Assembly: GCA_024291935.2 (NCBI GenBank) | Contig: CM044309.1 | Coordinates: 101,457,628-101,521,627, forward strand | Direction: 5' to 3' | DNA from: Okapia johnstoni | Taxonomy: Eukaryota > Chordata > Mammalia > Artiodactyla > Giraffidae | Length of the DNA stretch: 64,000 bases | Shown: in pieces, positions 1 through 11,589 of the stretch | Layout of the letters: every line of letters starts with the position of its first letter | Position numbering within the stretch: position 1 is the stretch's first letter | Notes under the pieces: generated by a model | Told to the model about the DNA's origin: nothing | The model's input: only the letters and a program-made list of their open reading frames with translations | The model's database searches: none | Made by a program: the position numbers and the translations under genes

Positions 1-199
1 GATGGCCAGGAAGGGGTCCACAGGCAGTAGAGAGAGTGGAAGGACTCTGGTAGAGAGAAGCAGTCCTTGTAATATTGTTTGAAAAAGGGAAGTCTCTATA
101 TGATATTTTCTTCATTGATGGAGCCTCAGTATTTATCACATTTTCTAGGCACAGAGTTACTGCTCAAGACATTGTGGGATTATGTTATTTCTCACTAAA
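1..199. other. unique sequence, nothing recognised
   Basis: I see no repeat, coding frame or RNA gene in this short left edge. Confidence 0.4.
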
Positions 200-530
200 G
201 TGGCTCTAGGAAACTCCAGGAGCCGTCTGAGAATTAGGAGACAGCAACTGCAGGATGTAAGTTGCCGTCTCCTTTCAAGCTCATTTTTACAGCACCCTAA
301 CTCCATTATCACCTGCTCTACAAAACTTTAGCAGATCTTCTCTGTGTCCCATTGCGATTGTCTGCTTATGTATTTATTATAGCAATTACCTTATTCTACT
401 AAATACGATAAATTTTTATTTATCCCTCTCACTGGCTAGACTAAAATCACCTTGGTGGTACAATTTATCATGGCTTTCCATAAAAGGTAGGTCAGTGCTA
501 GGTATCCACCAAATGTTTTTTGTTGACTGC
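200..530 (+). repeat. L2 LINE 3' end (old)
   Basis: The stretch follows the L2 3' UTR layout: an AT-rich 'tatttattatagcaattacc' segment, a 'ctggctagactaaa' segment where L2 has 'actagactgtaagctcc', and an ending 'ggtaggtcagtgctaggtat' followed by 'aaatgttttttgttgactg', matching the L2 end in which a tail like 'aatatttgttgaatg' is typical. It is strongly diverged and non-coding. Confidence 0.55.
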
Positions 531-533
531 TGA

Positions 534-557
534 TTCCCCCCCCCCCAAAAAAAAAAA
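534..557. repeat. poly(C)/poly(A) homopolymer junction
   Basis: A run of about 13 C is followed directly by about 11 A. It separates the L2 end from the next SINE. It is a likely slippage site and a place where read-based assemblies often err. Confidence 0.8.
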
Positions 558-587
558 GGTAGCAAAATGAACTGTGACAGAGAAAAA

Positions 588-793
588 CTTCCTGGTGGCT
601 CAGATAGTAAAGAGTCTGCCTGCAATGCTGGAGACCCGAATTTGATCCCTGGGTTGGAAAGATCCCCTGGAGAAGGGAATGGCAACCCACTCTAGTATTC
701 TTGCTTGGGAAATCCCATGGACAGAGGAGCCTGGAGGGCTACAATCCACTGAGTCGCGAGAGTCAGACAGACTTGGCGACTAAACCAGCACCA
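588..793 (+). repeat. Bov-tA SINE
   Basis: Ruminant tRNA-derived SINE. The head reads 'cttcctggtggctcagatag', the degenerate B-box region 'aatttgatccctgggttgg' follows, then the body 'gaagggaatggcaacccact' and the end 'agtcagacagacttggcgac'. It is full length, with a corrupted B box (ATTTGATCC in place of GGTTCGATCC), so it is probably transcriptionally dead. I saw no clear target-site duplication. Confidence 0.92.
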
Positions 794-2137
794 TCCAGAG
801 CCAAACTGAATCTCAGTAGCATGTCTCAGCAGAAGAAAAAAAGGGGGATAATTATGAAGTTTCTGGGATAAAAAGGAAGCACTTAGAGAAGGGATGCTGC
901 CTGGGGAGTGTGACCTGATTAGAGTTGAGCAGGCTTGGTGACCTAATAATTTAGGACTGGTGGATACATCAAGGCAAGAGTTTCTAAAAAATACTGTGTA
1001 AATATTTCCTTGAGGATCTCTAAGAATGACATACTTACTCTAAGCAGGGTTACTTGATAGGCCATTAGTCTGCTGTTTAAAAAAAATAATTTGGGGGACA
1101 TTTCTGAAACAAACTAAATTACCTCCAACTTCATCTTCTTGGGCAAGTGTATTCTATGATAGTGACACTGGACAGTCTAACAGTAAAGGCAGGTAAGTGT
1201 GGATGGACAGCTGGATGGCTACAGATGGTGTAAGCGCTCAGGATATATTGAGAAGGTTGCTCTCAAAATGAAAAAAAAATTATTTTGCCCCTAACTTGAC
1301 TCCAGCTTCACCCATTTCATTAAAGGAAAGAAAAATAAGTAAAAACCACAGTGGTAATCAAAAGGAGTCTCTCCCTTTGTCTAAGTTTAAATTTTCCAAA
1401 AGGAGAGGGAGAGAGGGATAAATATAAATGTGAGAGGGGGGGCAGGAATAATGGGGTAATAAGAGGAACAGCAAAATAAGTCAGATTGTTGGCCTGCAAA
1501 TGTCCTTTGTGATGTCAATTTAAATAATATTGCAAGACTATTTTTGGTAAAGCAGTAGTACTCCCTTGATCATCAGCCTATAATTTAATACCAGAAAAGA
1601 GTAGAATACCTAAACAAAAATGCCAATGATGGAATTCAGAGAGAAGTAAAACAAGCAAGTCAGCAAACAAACCAAGCTGTACAGATGTACTCCGTCTGGG
1701 TCTACTTGCTTGGAAGAGATTATGTGCTGGCTTATAATAAGTGCTCAGTTAATGATTAATAAATGATCAGTCTTTGAAACAAGAATTTAAGTTAACGCAA
1801 ATCACTCAGTACTTAGAAATGTCACATAAGGCTTCTGAAAAAAATTTGTCACTAAATCTACAGGGAGACTTATATAGAGGTGGGGGTAATGGAGTAGAAA
1901 AGAAAGCCAAGAAAATTGTTCCTTTCTTCCCCAGGTCAGAAGACAGGTTAATGTCAGAACCAAAATTTCCATAGCTGTAGGATGAATTGGACCAGGAATG
2001 GTCTGCCTGGGGGATTGGGTTAAAACTGGGGTTTTAGATACATTCTAGGGGTCTGGATAACAAGAGGACATGGCTGTAAGGTCAGTGAGAGCATGAGTGG
2101 ACCATTCAGTATTGTGAGCCTAGATGTGGAAAAACTT
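794..2137. other. unique sequence without a gene
   Basis: This is AT-rich non-coding sequence. The only repeat hint is a MIR-like 3' end at about 1716-1765 ('cttataataagtgctcagtt' followed by an AATAAATG-type end). No open frame here has coding character. Confidence 0.45.
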
Positions 2138-3215
2138 TGTTGTTCAGTCACTAACTCACCTCTGATTCTTTGCAACCCCATGGACTGTAGCACGCCAGGC
2201 TTCCCTGTCCTTCGCTTGCTCAGATTCATGTCCATTGAGTCAGTGATGCCATCCAACCATCTCATCCTCTGCTGCACCCTTCTCCTTTTACCTTCAATCT
2301 TTCTCAGCATCAGGGTCTTTTCCAATGAGTTAGCTCTTTGCATCACATAGCCAAAGTATTGGAGCTTCAGCTTCAGCCTCAGTCCTTCCAGTGAATATTC
2401 AGGGTTGATTTCCTTTAGAATTGACTGACTTGATCTTCTTGCAGACCAAAGGACTCTCAAGAGTATTCTCCAGCACCACGATTTGAAAGCATCAATTCTT
2501 CGGTGCTCAGCCTTCTTTATGGTCCAACTCTCACATCCATACATGACTACTAGAAAAACAATAGCTTTGACTATATAGACCTTAGTCAGCAAAGTGATGT
2601 CTCTGCTTTTTAATATACTGTCTAGGTTTGTCCTAGCTTTCTTTCCGAGGAGCAAGAGTCTTTTAATTTCATGGCTACAGTCATCATCCACAGTGATTTT
2701 GGAGCCCAAGAAAATAAAGTCTGTCACTGTGTCTACGTTTTCCCTTATATTTTCTATGAAGAAATAGGACTGGCTACCATGATCTTAACTTTTTGAATGT
2801 TGAGTTTTAAGCCAACTTTTTCACTTTCCTCTTTCACTCTCATCAAGAGGCTCTTTAGTTCCTCTTCTCTTTCTGCCCTTAGAGTGGTATCATCTGCATA
2901 TCTGAGGTTGTTGATATTTCTCCCGACAATCTTGATTTCAGCTTGGGATTCATCCAGCCTGACATTTCTGAATAGAAATTAAATAATCAGGGTAACCATA
3001 TATACCTTTTTCATATTCCTTTCCCATTTTTGAACCAGTCAGTAGTTCCATGTCTGGTTCTAACTGTTGCTTCTCAATCTTCATACAGGTTTCTCAGGAG
3101 ACAGGTGGTCTGGTATTCCCATCCCTTTAAGAATTTTTCACAGCTTGTTGTGATCCAGACAGTCAAAGTCTTTAGTAGTCAATGAAGCAGGAGCAGATAT
3201 TTTTTTCTGGAATTC
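2138..3215 (-). mobile_element. BovB (RTE-clade LINE) 3' fragment, partial RT
   Basis: On the minus strand this is the 3' part of BovB, a non-LTR retrotransposon encoding endonuclease and reverse transcriptase. Read 5' to 3' on that strand it has the palm motif A region in decayed form, then the motif C box YADD (near 2890-2905), then a 235-codon open stretch (2727 down to 2020) carrying the conserved C-terminal block DFIFLGSKI, KSRDIT, VVMYGCESWT, AEHRRIDAF and [15 protein letters not shown]. The start is missing (5'-truncated inside the palm), a few bases are deleted around 2968-2985, and the frame is broken between YADD and the C-terminal block. It ends at the usual BovB 3' terminus, 'ttgttgttcagtcactaact' as seen on the plus strand. 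It is a dead copy. Confidence 0.93.
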
Positions 3216-3620
3216 ATGATCTATCTTCACCCTGAGAAGATTATGACTCATACTTAAAACTTTGGGCTTCCTCTGAAAGAGCCTGTAGCAGGAGACATTC
3301 AGCCAATCACACTCCTTGAAGCCAAGAAATGAGTCCTTCCCTGAAGGGATATCTGAGCACCTCTTCTCACTGCTATACCAGAGATTGTGAGGGCTGTGAC
3401 ATACGTGCACAAACAATAAGGGAGACAGAATTACCTCACAAAATGGAAGATATGGGATTCCTTTTTTATAAGCATGATGAAGGAAGACATGGAAGAAGAA
3501 AAATAAATGTAACTTGGAATGAGAAGAACTTTGTTTTTATTTTTCAGTGTTCTGAATTAATTTGTCACAATAAATAGAAATGGAGAATTCTTATTTCAAT
3601 CAATGATACTCTCCTTTCCA
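3216..3620. other. unique sequence, nothing recognised
   Basis: Non-coding sequence between a BovB and a SINE. An 82-codon frame at 3329-3577 has no recognisable similarity or coding character. Confidence 0.4.
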
Positions 3621-3858
3621 TCCCTCTATGTGTGGTAGTGTTAGTCTCTCAGTCGTGTCTGACTCTTTGCTACCCCATGGACTGTAGCCCGCCAGTCTCC
3701 TCTGTCCATGAGATTCTCTGGGCAAGAATACTGGAGAGGGTTGCCATTCCCTTCTCTGGGGGATCTTCCCAACCTAGGGATTAAACCTGGGTCTCCTGCA
3801 CTGCAGGCAGATTCTTTACCTTCTGAGCTACAGGGAAGTCCCTCTATGTGTGGTAGTG
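3621..3858 (-). repeat. Bov-tA SINE with 20-bp target-site duplication
   Basis: The SINE body is 3641-3838, in minus orientation. It is flanked by a perfect 20-bp direct repeat, 'tccctctatgtgtggtagtg', at 3621-3640 and 3839-3858. The undamaged duplication shows insertion by LINE-type machinery and a fairly recent age compared with the older repeats around it. Confidence 0.96.
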
Positions 3859-4249
3859 GTTTGTGATTTTATACCCTTGGCAAAAATTGTTTTTAGTCAT
3901 TCTTTGAATTTTGAGAGCTTGGAGAAGGGAAAAAGGGCCATTGGGGTAGGAAATAACATTTCTTACTAGGAACTTTGTATCATACTTTGCTTACTTCTTA
4001 TACCAATACTAGAGATGTACATATTATAAACTCCATTTCATAGTTAAGGAAAGTAAGGCTCAAAAAAGCTGTTTTTCATCCTATAAAATTTAGATCTGTT
4101 TCATACTTCAGGAAATTAAATATGAAATTCCTAACCCTCTATGATAACATAACACCCTACTTATTTCTAGGTTAGTATCAGGCATGTTTTATTAAAATTA
4201 TTTTTATGCTTTTACACCTCAATTTTTTATGCTTTTCCATCTCATCCTT
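3859..4249. other. unique sequence, possible MIR trace
   Basis: AT-rich non-coding sequence. At about 3990-4065 'actccatttcatagttaagg' followed by 'aaagtaaggctc' resembles the central part of a minus-strand MIR, but too little is left to be sure. Confidence 0.35.
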
Positions 4250-4535
4250 GAATATTCATTGGAAGGACTGATGCTAAAGCTGAAACTCTAGTACTGTGGC
4301 CACCTGATGCAAAGAGCCAGCTCTTTGGACAAGACCCTGATGCTGGGAAAGATTGAGGAGGGCAGGAGAAGAAGGGGGTGACAGAGGATGAGATGGGTGG
4401 ATGGCATCACCAGTTCAATGGACATGAATTTGAGCAAGCTCTGGGAGATAGTGAAGGATGAGGAAGCCTGGTGTGCTGCAGTTCATGGGGTCACAAAGAG
4501 TCAGACACGACTTATCGACTGAATAACAACAACAA
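4250..4535 (+). mobile_element. BovB 3' terminal fragment
   Basis: Plus-strand BovB 3' end, beginning at the 'gaatattcattggaaggact' segment of the C-terminal coding part and ending at 'caaagagtcagacacgactt' followed by an (AAC)n tail, 'gaataacaacaacaa'. The coding part is frame-broken. It is a 5'-truncated insertion of about 285 bp. Confidence 0.93.
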
Positions 4536-5835
4536 TCTCAAATAGAGGGAGGAGCTCCTGTGGTGGTAACTATCTCCCCACTGCCTAATGTGTCTAGCAC
4601 ATTGTAATTGCTCAAAAATTGCTTTCTCTAAAACAGCAAGTCAGCAGCTAAAAGGTGATTAAGCTAAAATTTGAACCCAGAATTGTATGCTTCAAAGCCT
4701 TTCTGCTAGAGCGTTTCCTTTGCAGAGCATATGTGTGCGTGGATATGTACCTATGATTGTTTATACACACACATACACAGAGATGTAGTATAGATATATA
4801 TATGTGGAAACAGAAATGACAGGTTCTAGGTTTTGTGACAAAAGACAGGCACATGACTTGAGCATTTGTTTGATCTGGGCTTCCTTTCGCATTCCCAAAC
4901 ATGAACTTTGCCAGTCAATTCCATGGACGTTTGAGTCTGTATGTGGAGAACAGCAGCCTTGCCTGGGTCAGCTTTCGGTGAAATGGGCTGAGCGCCGAGG
5001 AGGCACCAGCTGGCTCCTCATTCCTGAAGTCTGCGTCCTGGTTGTCACGCTTGCACCTTGGAGCTGCCTGTAAACTCCCAGGCAGGCTAAACTCAGGGAG
5101 CTTAATTACAGAGGCTGTTATTTACTAGAGCCCCAGCTGAATCCATCAAACTAACTTCACTTTAACCTGGGCCAGATTTTATTATGAAGCCTATTTATTG
5201 AGCGTTTCCCCATTGGCTGTGTGTGTTTTGATTTAGGTATATACATATACTTACTTATTTGAAAAGTAGCTATGTTCTGACACGTTTTATATTTTTAAAA
5301 GTAATATTACATGTAACATAATTTTGGGGAAAAATAGACAGTCAACACAAACAAACAAACAACAAGAAAAAGGTCTTTGAATTTAGAATAATGGATACCT
5401 GCAAGGCAGCAACTTGCTTGAGAGATTTTGCTCAAGTAACTTATAACTATCAGTAGAACCCCCAGGGATTCATGGCTGCTTTTGCAGAAGCTGTTTGCAG
5501 TGGAATAAACAGACAAGTGCTCTATATATCATTTTAACTAAGACAAATAAAGCTCTGTTTCCACCTTACAACGATGTCATTGTCGGTTATATAAGAATAA
5601 TTCTGTGTGACTTTTTATGAATTCTTCCCCTGTGTAGAAATACAATGGCCTAATTTTCCACTCCCTGTATTATAAATAAATGGCCTTCTTCAGCAATCTC
5701 AGGTCCACCCAAACTGTCTCATCCTGAACGAGGAGCGTCTTTCCTACCATGATGTGCTCACCCGTTGAAAGCAAAAGCTGTGGTCCACCTCAGGGCAGCT
5801 GGGGTTCTACCATCTCGCCACCTCTCAGCATCACT
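4536..5835. other. unique sequence without a gene; short CA/TA tract
   Basis: A CA/TA-rich patch lies at about 4763-4806. The part from about 4910 to 5240 is free of recognisable repeats, higher in G+C, and holds AT-rich homeodomain-type cores (TTAATTAC near 5102). That leaves room for a conserved non-coding element, but nothing in the sequence proves it. No coding exon is supported. Confidence 0.4.
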
Positions 5836-6470
5836 GCACATTGTCCTAGTCTCCAGGCAACCAATGATCTGTCACTGTCAATTAGTTTGCATTTTCTAGA
5901 ATTTTACATAGGTGGAATCATATAATAGGTACTCTTTTGTGATCTATCTTTTTTCACTTAGCGATTATTTTGAGATCTATCTATGTTATAATGTATTCAT
6001 GCCTTTTTTTGCTGAGTAATATTCCACCATATGGATATATCACAGTGTATTTATCTGCCTTCGTGATGATGGGTATTTGAATTGTTTCCAGGTTTTAGCT
6101 ATTACAAACAAAGCTGCTATGAACATTTGTATACATGTCTTTGCATGGACATATGCTTTCATTTCTCTTGTGTAAATGCATAATAATGAAATGGCTGAAT
6201 CAGATTATTGGTGTACCTTTAACTTTTTAAGAAACTGCCAATATAATTTCTAAAATGGTTGTACTGTCTTACACTCCCACCAGTAATGTGTAAGAGTTCC
6301 AGTTGCTCTGTATCTAGTCATTTTGATAGGTTTGTAATGATATTTAATTGTGGTTTTAATTTGCAGTTTGCTAATTACTAATGATATAGAGCATCCTTTC
6401 ATGTGTTTATTTGACATCTATATATGTCCTTTGGTAAAACAGCTGTTCTAACCCTTTCCCCATATTTTTA

Positions 6471-6670
6471 GTGAAAGTGAAAGTGAAAGTAGCTCAGTCA
6501 AGTCCGACTCTTTGCAACTACTGAATAGTCCATGAAATTCTCCAGGCCAGAATACTGGAGTTTGTAGCCTTTCCCTTCTCCATGGGATCTTCTCGACCCA
6601 GGAATTGGACTGGGGTCTCCTGCATTGCATGTGGATTCTTTAACCAACTGAGCTATTAGGGAAAATGCTT
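6471..6670 (-). repeat. Bov-tA SINE inserted in L1
   Basis: Minus-strand SINE starting with a (GTGAAA)n-like tail ('gtgaaagtgaaagtgaaagt'), followed by the body and the reversed tRNA head. It splits the old L1. A possible 7-bp duplication, ATATTTT, flanks it (6462-6468 and 6671-6677). Confidence 0.92.
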
Positions 6671-7676
6671 ATATTTTCATTAGGCTATTCTTTTCCTTAT
6701 TATTGAGTTTCAAAATCTATCTACATATTCTGGATACTAGTTCTTTATCAGATGTGCAATTAGAAAACATTTTCTTCCAGTTTGTGGTTTATCTTTTTTA
6801 TCTTATTAACAATATCTTTCAAAGGACATGAATTTTTAATTTTGATGAAGCTCAGTTTATCATCAGTTTAAAAAATATTTTTATCAATCATGCTTTATGT
6901 GTTAAATCTATTAAAAAAAACTTGACCTAATACAAGGTCACAAAGATTTTCTCCTACGTTTTCTTCCAGAAGTTTTAGTTTTAGGCTTTGCTGTTAGTGC
7001 AATGATCCATTTTGAATTAGTTTTGCATATAATGCAAGATGTGGATTTTTTTTTCCTTTTGCATATGAATAACCATTATTCCACACTAGTGGTAGAAAAG
7101 ACTATCCTTTATCCATTGAATTTTTTTTTTTGCACTGTTGTTGGAAATCAGTGGTCCATATAGGTATGGGTCTATTTCTGAACTCTTGATTCTATCCCAC
7201 TGATCTGTCTATCTTTATACCGAAATCAAGCTGTCTTAATTACTGAAGCTCTATATGAGGTCTAGCAAGTAGGTTGTGTTAACCTTCCAACTTGATTCAT
7301 CTACAAAATTGTTATAGCTATTCTAGGGCCCTTGCATTTTCATATGAATTTGTTTGCAATGTCTGCTGAAAATGATGTTAGGATTTTGATTGGGATTGCA
7401 TTGAATTTATTGATTAATTTGGGCAGGTTAACATTTTAATACTGAGCCTTCCAATCCAGGATCCAATTATCTCTCCATTTATCTAGGCCCTCTTTGAATT
7501 TTGTCAGCACTCAGTTATCCTTTTCTGTGTACAAGTCTTTTATCAGACCAATCCTTCATTATTTTATAGTTTTTGACACTATTGTAAATTGAAAGTATCA
7601 GTTTCCAATAGTTTGCTTCTAGTATATATAAATACAAGGTTTTGTATGTTCATATTTTATCCTTTCACTTTACTAA

Positions 7677-7800
7677 GTTCACTTATTGATTTTAGTAGGT
7701 TTTTTGTTTGTTTTTGATAAATCCTATTGGATTTTTTAGTTCACTTATTGATTCTAGTAGATTTGTGTGTTTGTTTTTTGGCAAATCCTACTGGATTTTC
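7677..7800. repeat. 62-bp tandem duplication (two copies)
   Basis: Two adjacent copies, 7677-7738 and 7739-7800, each begin 'gttcacttattgatt' and end in a 'ggattttt/c' segment. They differ at several positions, so the duplication is not recent. It lies inside reversed L1 ORF2. Confidence 0.85.
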
Positions 7801-8189
7801 TACATAATCAATCATATTTTCTGACAATAAAGACAGTTTGTTGCTTTCTAATCTATATGCCTTTTCTTTATTTTCATTCACTGTTTGAACTATCTAGAGC
7901 CTCCAGTAAAATGCTGAATAGAAGAGATCAGAGCAGATATCATGATCATGTTTGTGATAATTGGAAGAGAACATTTAGTCTTCAGGATGTAAATGTAGCC
8001 TGAGAAATTCACTTCTATTCCTGTTTTGCTGAGTGGTTTTTTAAAAATCATTTTTAAATACATAAACTTCGTTTTTCCCTTTTTCTTTTTAAATAGGGTT
8101 ACTTATATTGATCGATTTTCAATGTTAAGCCAACTCTGTATTGTATATGTGTATGTATTGTATATGGTTGCCAGAAATTGCCTAAACAG

Positions 8190-9130
8190 TCACTGATACT
8201 TGGCTCACTCTTTAAAACTCTTTCTCTGTGTGCTTTAATTTTTAAATGTTCCTAAATTTCACTATTTTTTCTTCTTTATTGTGTAATCAGATGTTAACCT
8301 TATCCAATATATTTTTGTCCTCACACGTTGTGGTTTTCATCTCCAGAAGTTTGATTTTGTTATTTTTTATACTCCCACTGTATCTACTTAACTTTCTAAA
8401 TATATGGAACACAGTTATAAAAACTGCTTTAATTGTCCTTATCTGCTAATTTCAACATCTCTGTCATTTCTGAGTCAATCTGAATTGGTTGATTTATCAC
8501 TCATTACAGTTCATAGTTTCCCATTTCTTTGCATGTCTTGTAATTGTCTACTGGATGCCAGACATTGTGTATCTTACCTTTTTAAAAACAGGTATTTCTG
8601 AAATCTTATAAATATTTTTGGTCTTTGTTTTGGGATGCAGTTAGGTGCTTAGAGACATGTTAATTCTCTCAGGTCTTGGTTTCAAGATTCAGTAGGTAAG
8701 GCCAAAGGGTACACAGTCTAGGGCTAATAATTCCTTACTCGTGAGGCAAGACCTTTCTGAGTACACTACCCTATACCTTATGAATCTTGAGATTTTCCAG
8801 CTTTCTAGTAGACTTAGGCACTATTTCCAGTCCTGTTTGAGCTCTTGGCACTGTTACCTCTGATCCTTCCAAGTTCTTCCTCTTGCTACCAGTAGTTTCC
8901 TTCGTAGTGATCTATACTCAGCTTAATGCTAAAGGGAGACCCTCTGTAAATCTCTAGACTCCTTGCTCTGTTCAGTTCACTTTGTTTACCATCTCTCAAG
9001 GGTACTGTGTTTGTTGTCTGATGCGCAGTGTCTTGCAAACTAATATTTTATATATTTTGTCCTTTTTTTGTTGTTTCTGGGTAAGATAACTCTGGTCTCT
9101 ATTACTCATCTTGGTCAGAAATATGTCTTC
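8190..9130 (-). mobile_element. old L1 5'-region sequence
   Basis: Reversed L1 sequence of the 5' UTR/ORF1-side type, recognised by 'atctgctaatttcaacatct', 'ctttgcatgtcttgtaattg' and 'ctggatgccagacattgtgt', ending near 'tattactcatcttggtcaga'. It lies to the right of the ORF2 block on the same strand, which fits either one L1 with a large internal deletion or two separate copies. I cannot tell which. Confidence 0.65.
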
Positions 9131-10330
9131 TGTTTCTTTTTCCTTTTGCTAATTTTTTTCCTTTCCAAATGTGCTGAGTAGAAAAACCTTAGCCTTGTAA
9201 CAATCCTATAGTCTTGCCCACTGTTTTGTCTATGGGTTCAGCAGGGTTATTTCATTTTACACATGTTTATAATTTAGTTGCTGAATTCTTAGAAGCACCA
9301 CAGTTCAGTTCAGTAGGAAATCTAGAATAGATTTAAAGTCATTTTTCTTGAAAATTTTTTGCACGTTGGAAATTGTTGTATTAAAACACTCTAAAATTTA
9401 AATTGGCACATTTATAGCAAGCTCCTTCTGGAGAAAATTTACTCATCCTTTATCATACAAGGGGGTCCATATTTCTTACTGGGACAGCGTTTAATGTGGA
9501 AAGTTGGAAATAGCTGCCATCAGTGTAACTTAGGTGGCCCAAATCTTGAGATATATTTCAAGAAAGTAAATACTTCAGCATCTAGGTTTCTCAACAGCCT
9601 GTGAAAATTTGTGCTGTGTTTTTCCTTGTGTAGTGTACAGACACAATAGTAACAGCATTATAAATGATTTACCTTCTAAGACATAGTTAATCTATCCTAT
9701 ACTCAAGAAAATATGAAAAAAAAATTGCATAAAAATGGAGACAACTACCACAATTTTGCAGGTCCAGATTCAAACACTGCTAAGGACATATTTTAAAGTC
9801 AGTATTAAAAATACATGTAGCATGTTCTTTAAACTGCCAATCTCTGACATTAGTGACCATTTGGGGAAGAAAGTCATACTTTAGTGCTCATGATTGGATT
9901 ACATACTGAAACATAAGATGCAGCCATCTGACGTTATGATCAGGATTTAAAATTCAAGTCACACCTGGGAAGGAGCAGGCTAGGAGGCACAGAGGTCATA
10001 AGAAAAAAAGATTTGCCTCAAGTGGTACCTCTGCAGCATCTGGGGGACCATACAGGCTCTGCTCAGTGTTCACCCACCTCTCACCTGTTCAGTAGTCCTG
10101 CAGAGATGAGCAACACTAATTTGCCATCTAAGTGGCTCCTGCAAAACAAGTGACAGCAGCGGAGGCTGTGAAAACCCCTTGCAGAATAAATGGCCCATCT
10201 AGTCAGACCTGGAATTAAGAGACATGTAGAGTTCATGTGTGGGCTGGAGTTGACATTGGGGATTGTTTCTAACCAACCATTCCTAAATCTCATGACTGCA
10301 ACTAACCCCTACTTTTTTCTCATTGTCAAT
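9131..10330. other. unique sequence without a gene
   Basis: I see no recognisable repeat and no credible coding frame. The 70-97 codon frames near 10,080-10,480 overlap on opposite strands and run into a purine tract, as chance frames do. Confidence 0.4.
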
Positions 10331-10340
10331 TTTGTACTGA

Positions 10341-10440
10341 AGGAAGAAAAAAAGAAAGAAGGGAAAAAAGAAAGGAGGAAGAGAGAAAGAAAGAAAGGAA
10401 GGAAGAAAAGAAGGAAGGGGGAGGGGAGGGGTGGGGAGGA
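10341..10440 (+). repeat. polypurine tract ending in a G-quadruplex motif
   Basis: About 100 nt are almost entirely A and G on the plus strand. The right end, 10,417-10,436, is G5-A-G4-A-G4-T-G4: four G-runs with single-base loops, the pattern known to give very stable parallel quadruplexes. The AAAG/AAGG part could also form a triplex (H-DNA). Confidence 0.9.
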
Positions 10441-11065
10441 GTCGTCTGCCTGTTTTTACTTCCAGAGAGGCAAAGAGAAATGAGGAGCATTAAGTAAACT
10501 CTTGGAGAACCCTGCTTGGGGCTAGTGGCAACCCAGTGGATTAGAAATTCTTTTTACTCATTTTTGTTTCTCTATTCATAAAAATAGCAAACAGTATATA
10601 TTATATACTATAATATATATATATAATTATTGTTAAAATAAACTTGATATGATATTTAAAAATACTTTATGAGTGTAAAGACTCTGAACTTTGAATCTGT
10701 TGGCTCAATATTGCTTACTCACCCTGTTTTGAAAATTGTAGGATTTAAAATTGGGGAAAAAAAATAATTGGGAAAAAAATGCAAAAGTTAGGTAAATTTC
10801 TAAAAACTAATTCTTCCTTTAACAAAAGTGAATTTGTTTTGTGGATGTCCTAGGAGGTAAGCAATGGAAAAACAAAACTTTATTCTAGGATGATTTGTTT
10901 ATATCACCCAAGAAGCTTCTTAATCACGTTTTGTCACTATTGGTTGTGATATTAAATTAGGGTCAATAAATCCATGTAGTAATTTTGTCTCAAGTAATCA
11001 AAACATGTAAACAAAGCTCTCCACTCAAGCTTGGTATGACGTTTTATTACATTTTATCAATGTCC
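10441..11065. other. unique sequence with an AT tract
   Basis: Non-coding and AT-rich. A TA-rich microsatellite-like patch lies at about 10,594-10,626. Nothing else was recognised. Confidence 0.45.
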
Positions 11066-11367
11066 CTATCTGTAGCCCGGAGAAGGCAATGGCACCGCAC
11101 TCCAGTATTCTTGCCTGGAAAATCCCATGGACAGAGGAGCCTGGTAGGCTACAGTCCATGGGGTCGCTAAGAGTCAGACATGACTGAGCGACTTCACTTT
11201 CACTTTTCACTTTCATGCATTGGAGAAGGAAATAGCAACCCACTCCAGGGTTCTTGCCTGGAGAATCCCAGGGACGGGGGAGCCCAGTGGGCTGCCGTCT
11301 ATGGGGTCTCACTGAGTCGGTCATGACTGAAGCGACTTAGCAGCAGCAGCAGCAGCTATCTGTAGCC
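11066..11367 (+). repeat. Bov-A2 dimeric SINE with 12-bp target-site duplication
   Basis: Two Bov-A monomers are joined by the linker 'cttcactttcacttttcact'. The left monomer begins 'ggagaaggcaatggcaccgc', and the right begins 'ggagaaggaaatagcaaccc' and ends in (AGC)n. The element (11,078-11,355) is flanked by 'ctatctgtagcc' at 11,066-11,077 and 11,356-11,367. Bov-A2 lacks the tRNA head of Bov-tA. Confidence 0.96.
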
Positions 11368-11378
11368 TGGTGTAATAC

Positions 11379-11560
11379 AGAGGTTCTCAAAACAAAGGAC
11401 ATTTTGGACAAGATAATCCTTGGCATAGGGGGCTAAGAGGGGTGGTCCTTTGCATTGTTGCGTGATCAGTTGCATCTCGGTCCTTTACCCACTCATTGCC
11501 CTCCAGCAGTCATGATATCAAAACGTATCCAGAGACTGACAAAAAAGTTCCCCATTATAA
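11379..11560 (-). mobile_element. MER20-like hAT-Charlie DNA transposon remnant
   Basis: The start 'cagaggttctcaaaacaaag' is a decayed hAT terminal inverted repeat. It is followed by 'acattttggacaagataatc', a 'tcctttgcattgttg' segment, 'cctttacccactcattgccc' and 'atccagagactgacaaaaaa', in the order of reversed MER20. It is a non-autonomous element with no coding capacity. MER20 copies are known to serve as hormone-responsive enhancers in endometrial cells; no function is shown here. Confidence 0.7.
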
Positions 11561-11589
11561 TAACCATGGGTATAATGGAACAAATAGGC

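Larger units (their letters stand above)
5840..8140 (-). mobile_element. old L1 LINE (L1M-type), 3' UTR and ORF2 C-terminal part
   Basis: From left to right the plus strand shows the reversed L1 3' UTR ('tagaattttacataggtgga', 'tgctgagtaatattccacca', 'ggtattaagaattgtttcca'-like phrases such as 'gggtatttgaattgtttcca'), then reversed ORF2 ('attattgagtttcaaaatct', 'ggattttgattgggattgca'). The order puts the element on the minus strand with its 3' end at left. It is heavily mutated with no usable frame, is interrupted by a SINE at 6471-6670, and contains a local 62-bp tandem duplication. Confidence 0.85.

Noticed and set aside
2020..2727. 235-codon frame as a possible host gene
   Set aside because: It is the C-terminal part of BovB; the downstream residues past the BovB end are read-through.
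8190..9130. Possible single L1 with 5840-8140
   Set aside because: The order and strand fit one element with a large deletion, but I cannot exclude two insertions, so I kept them apart.
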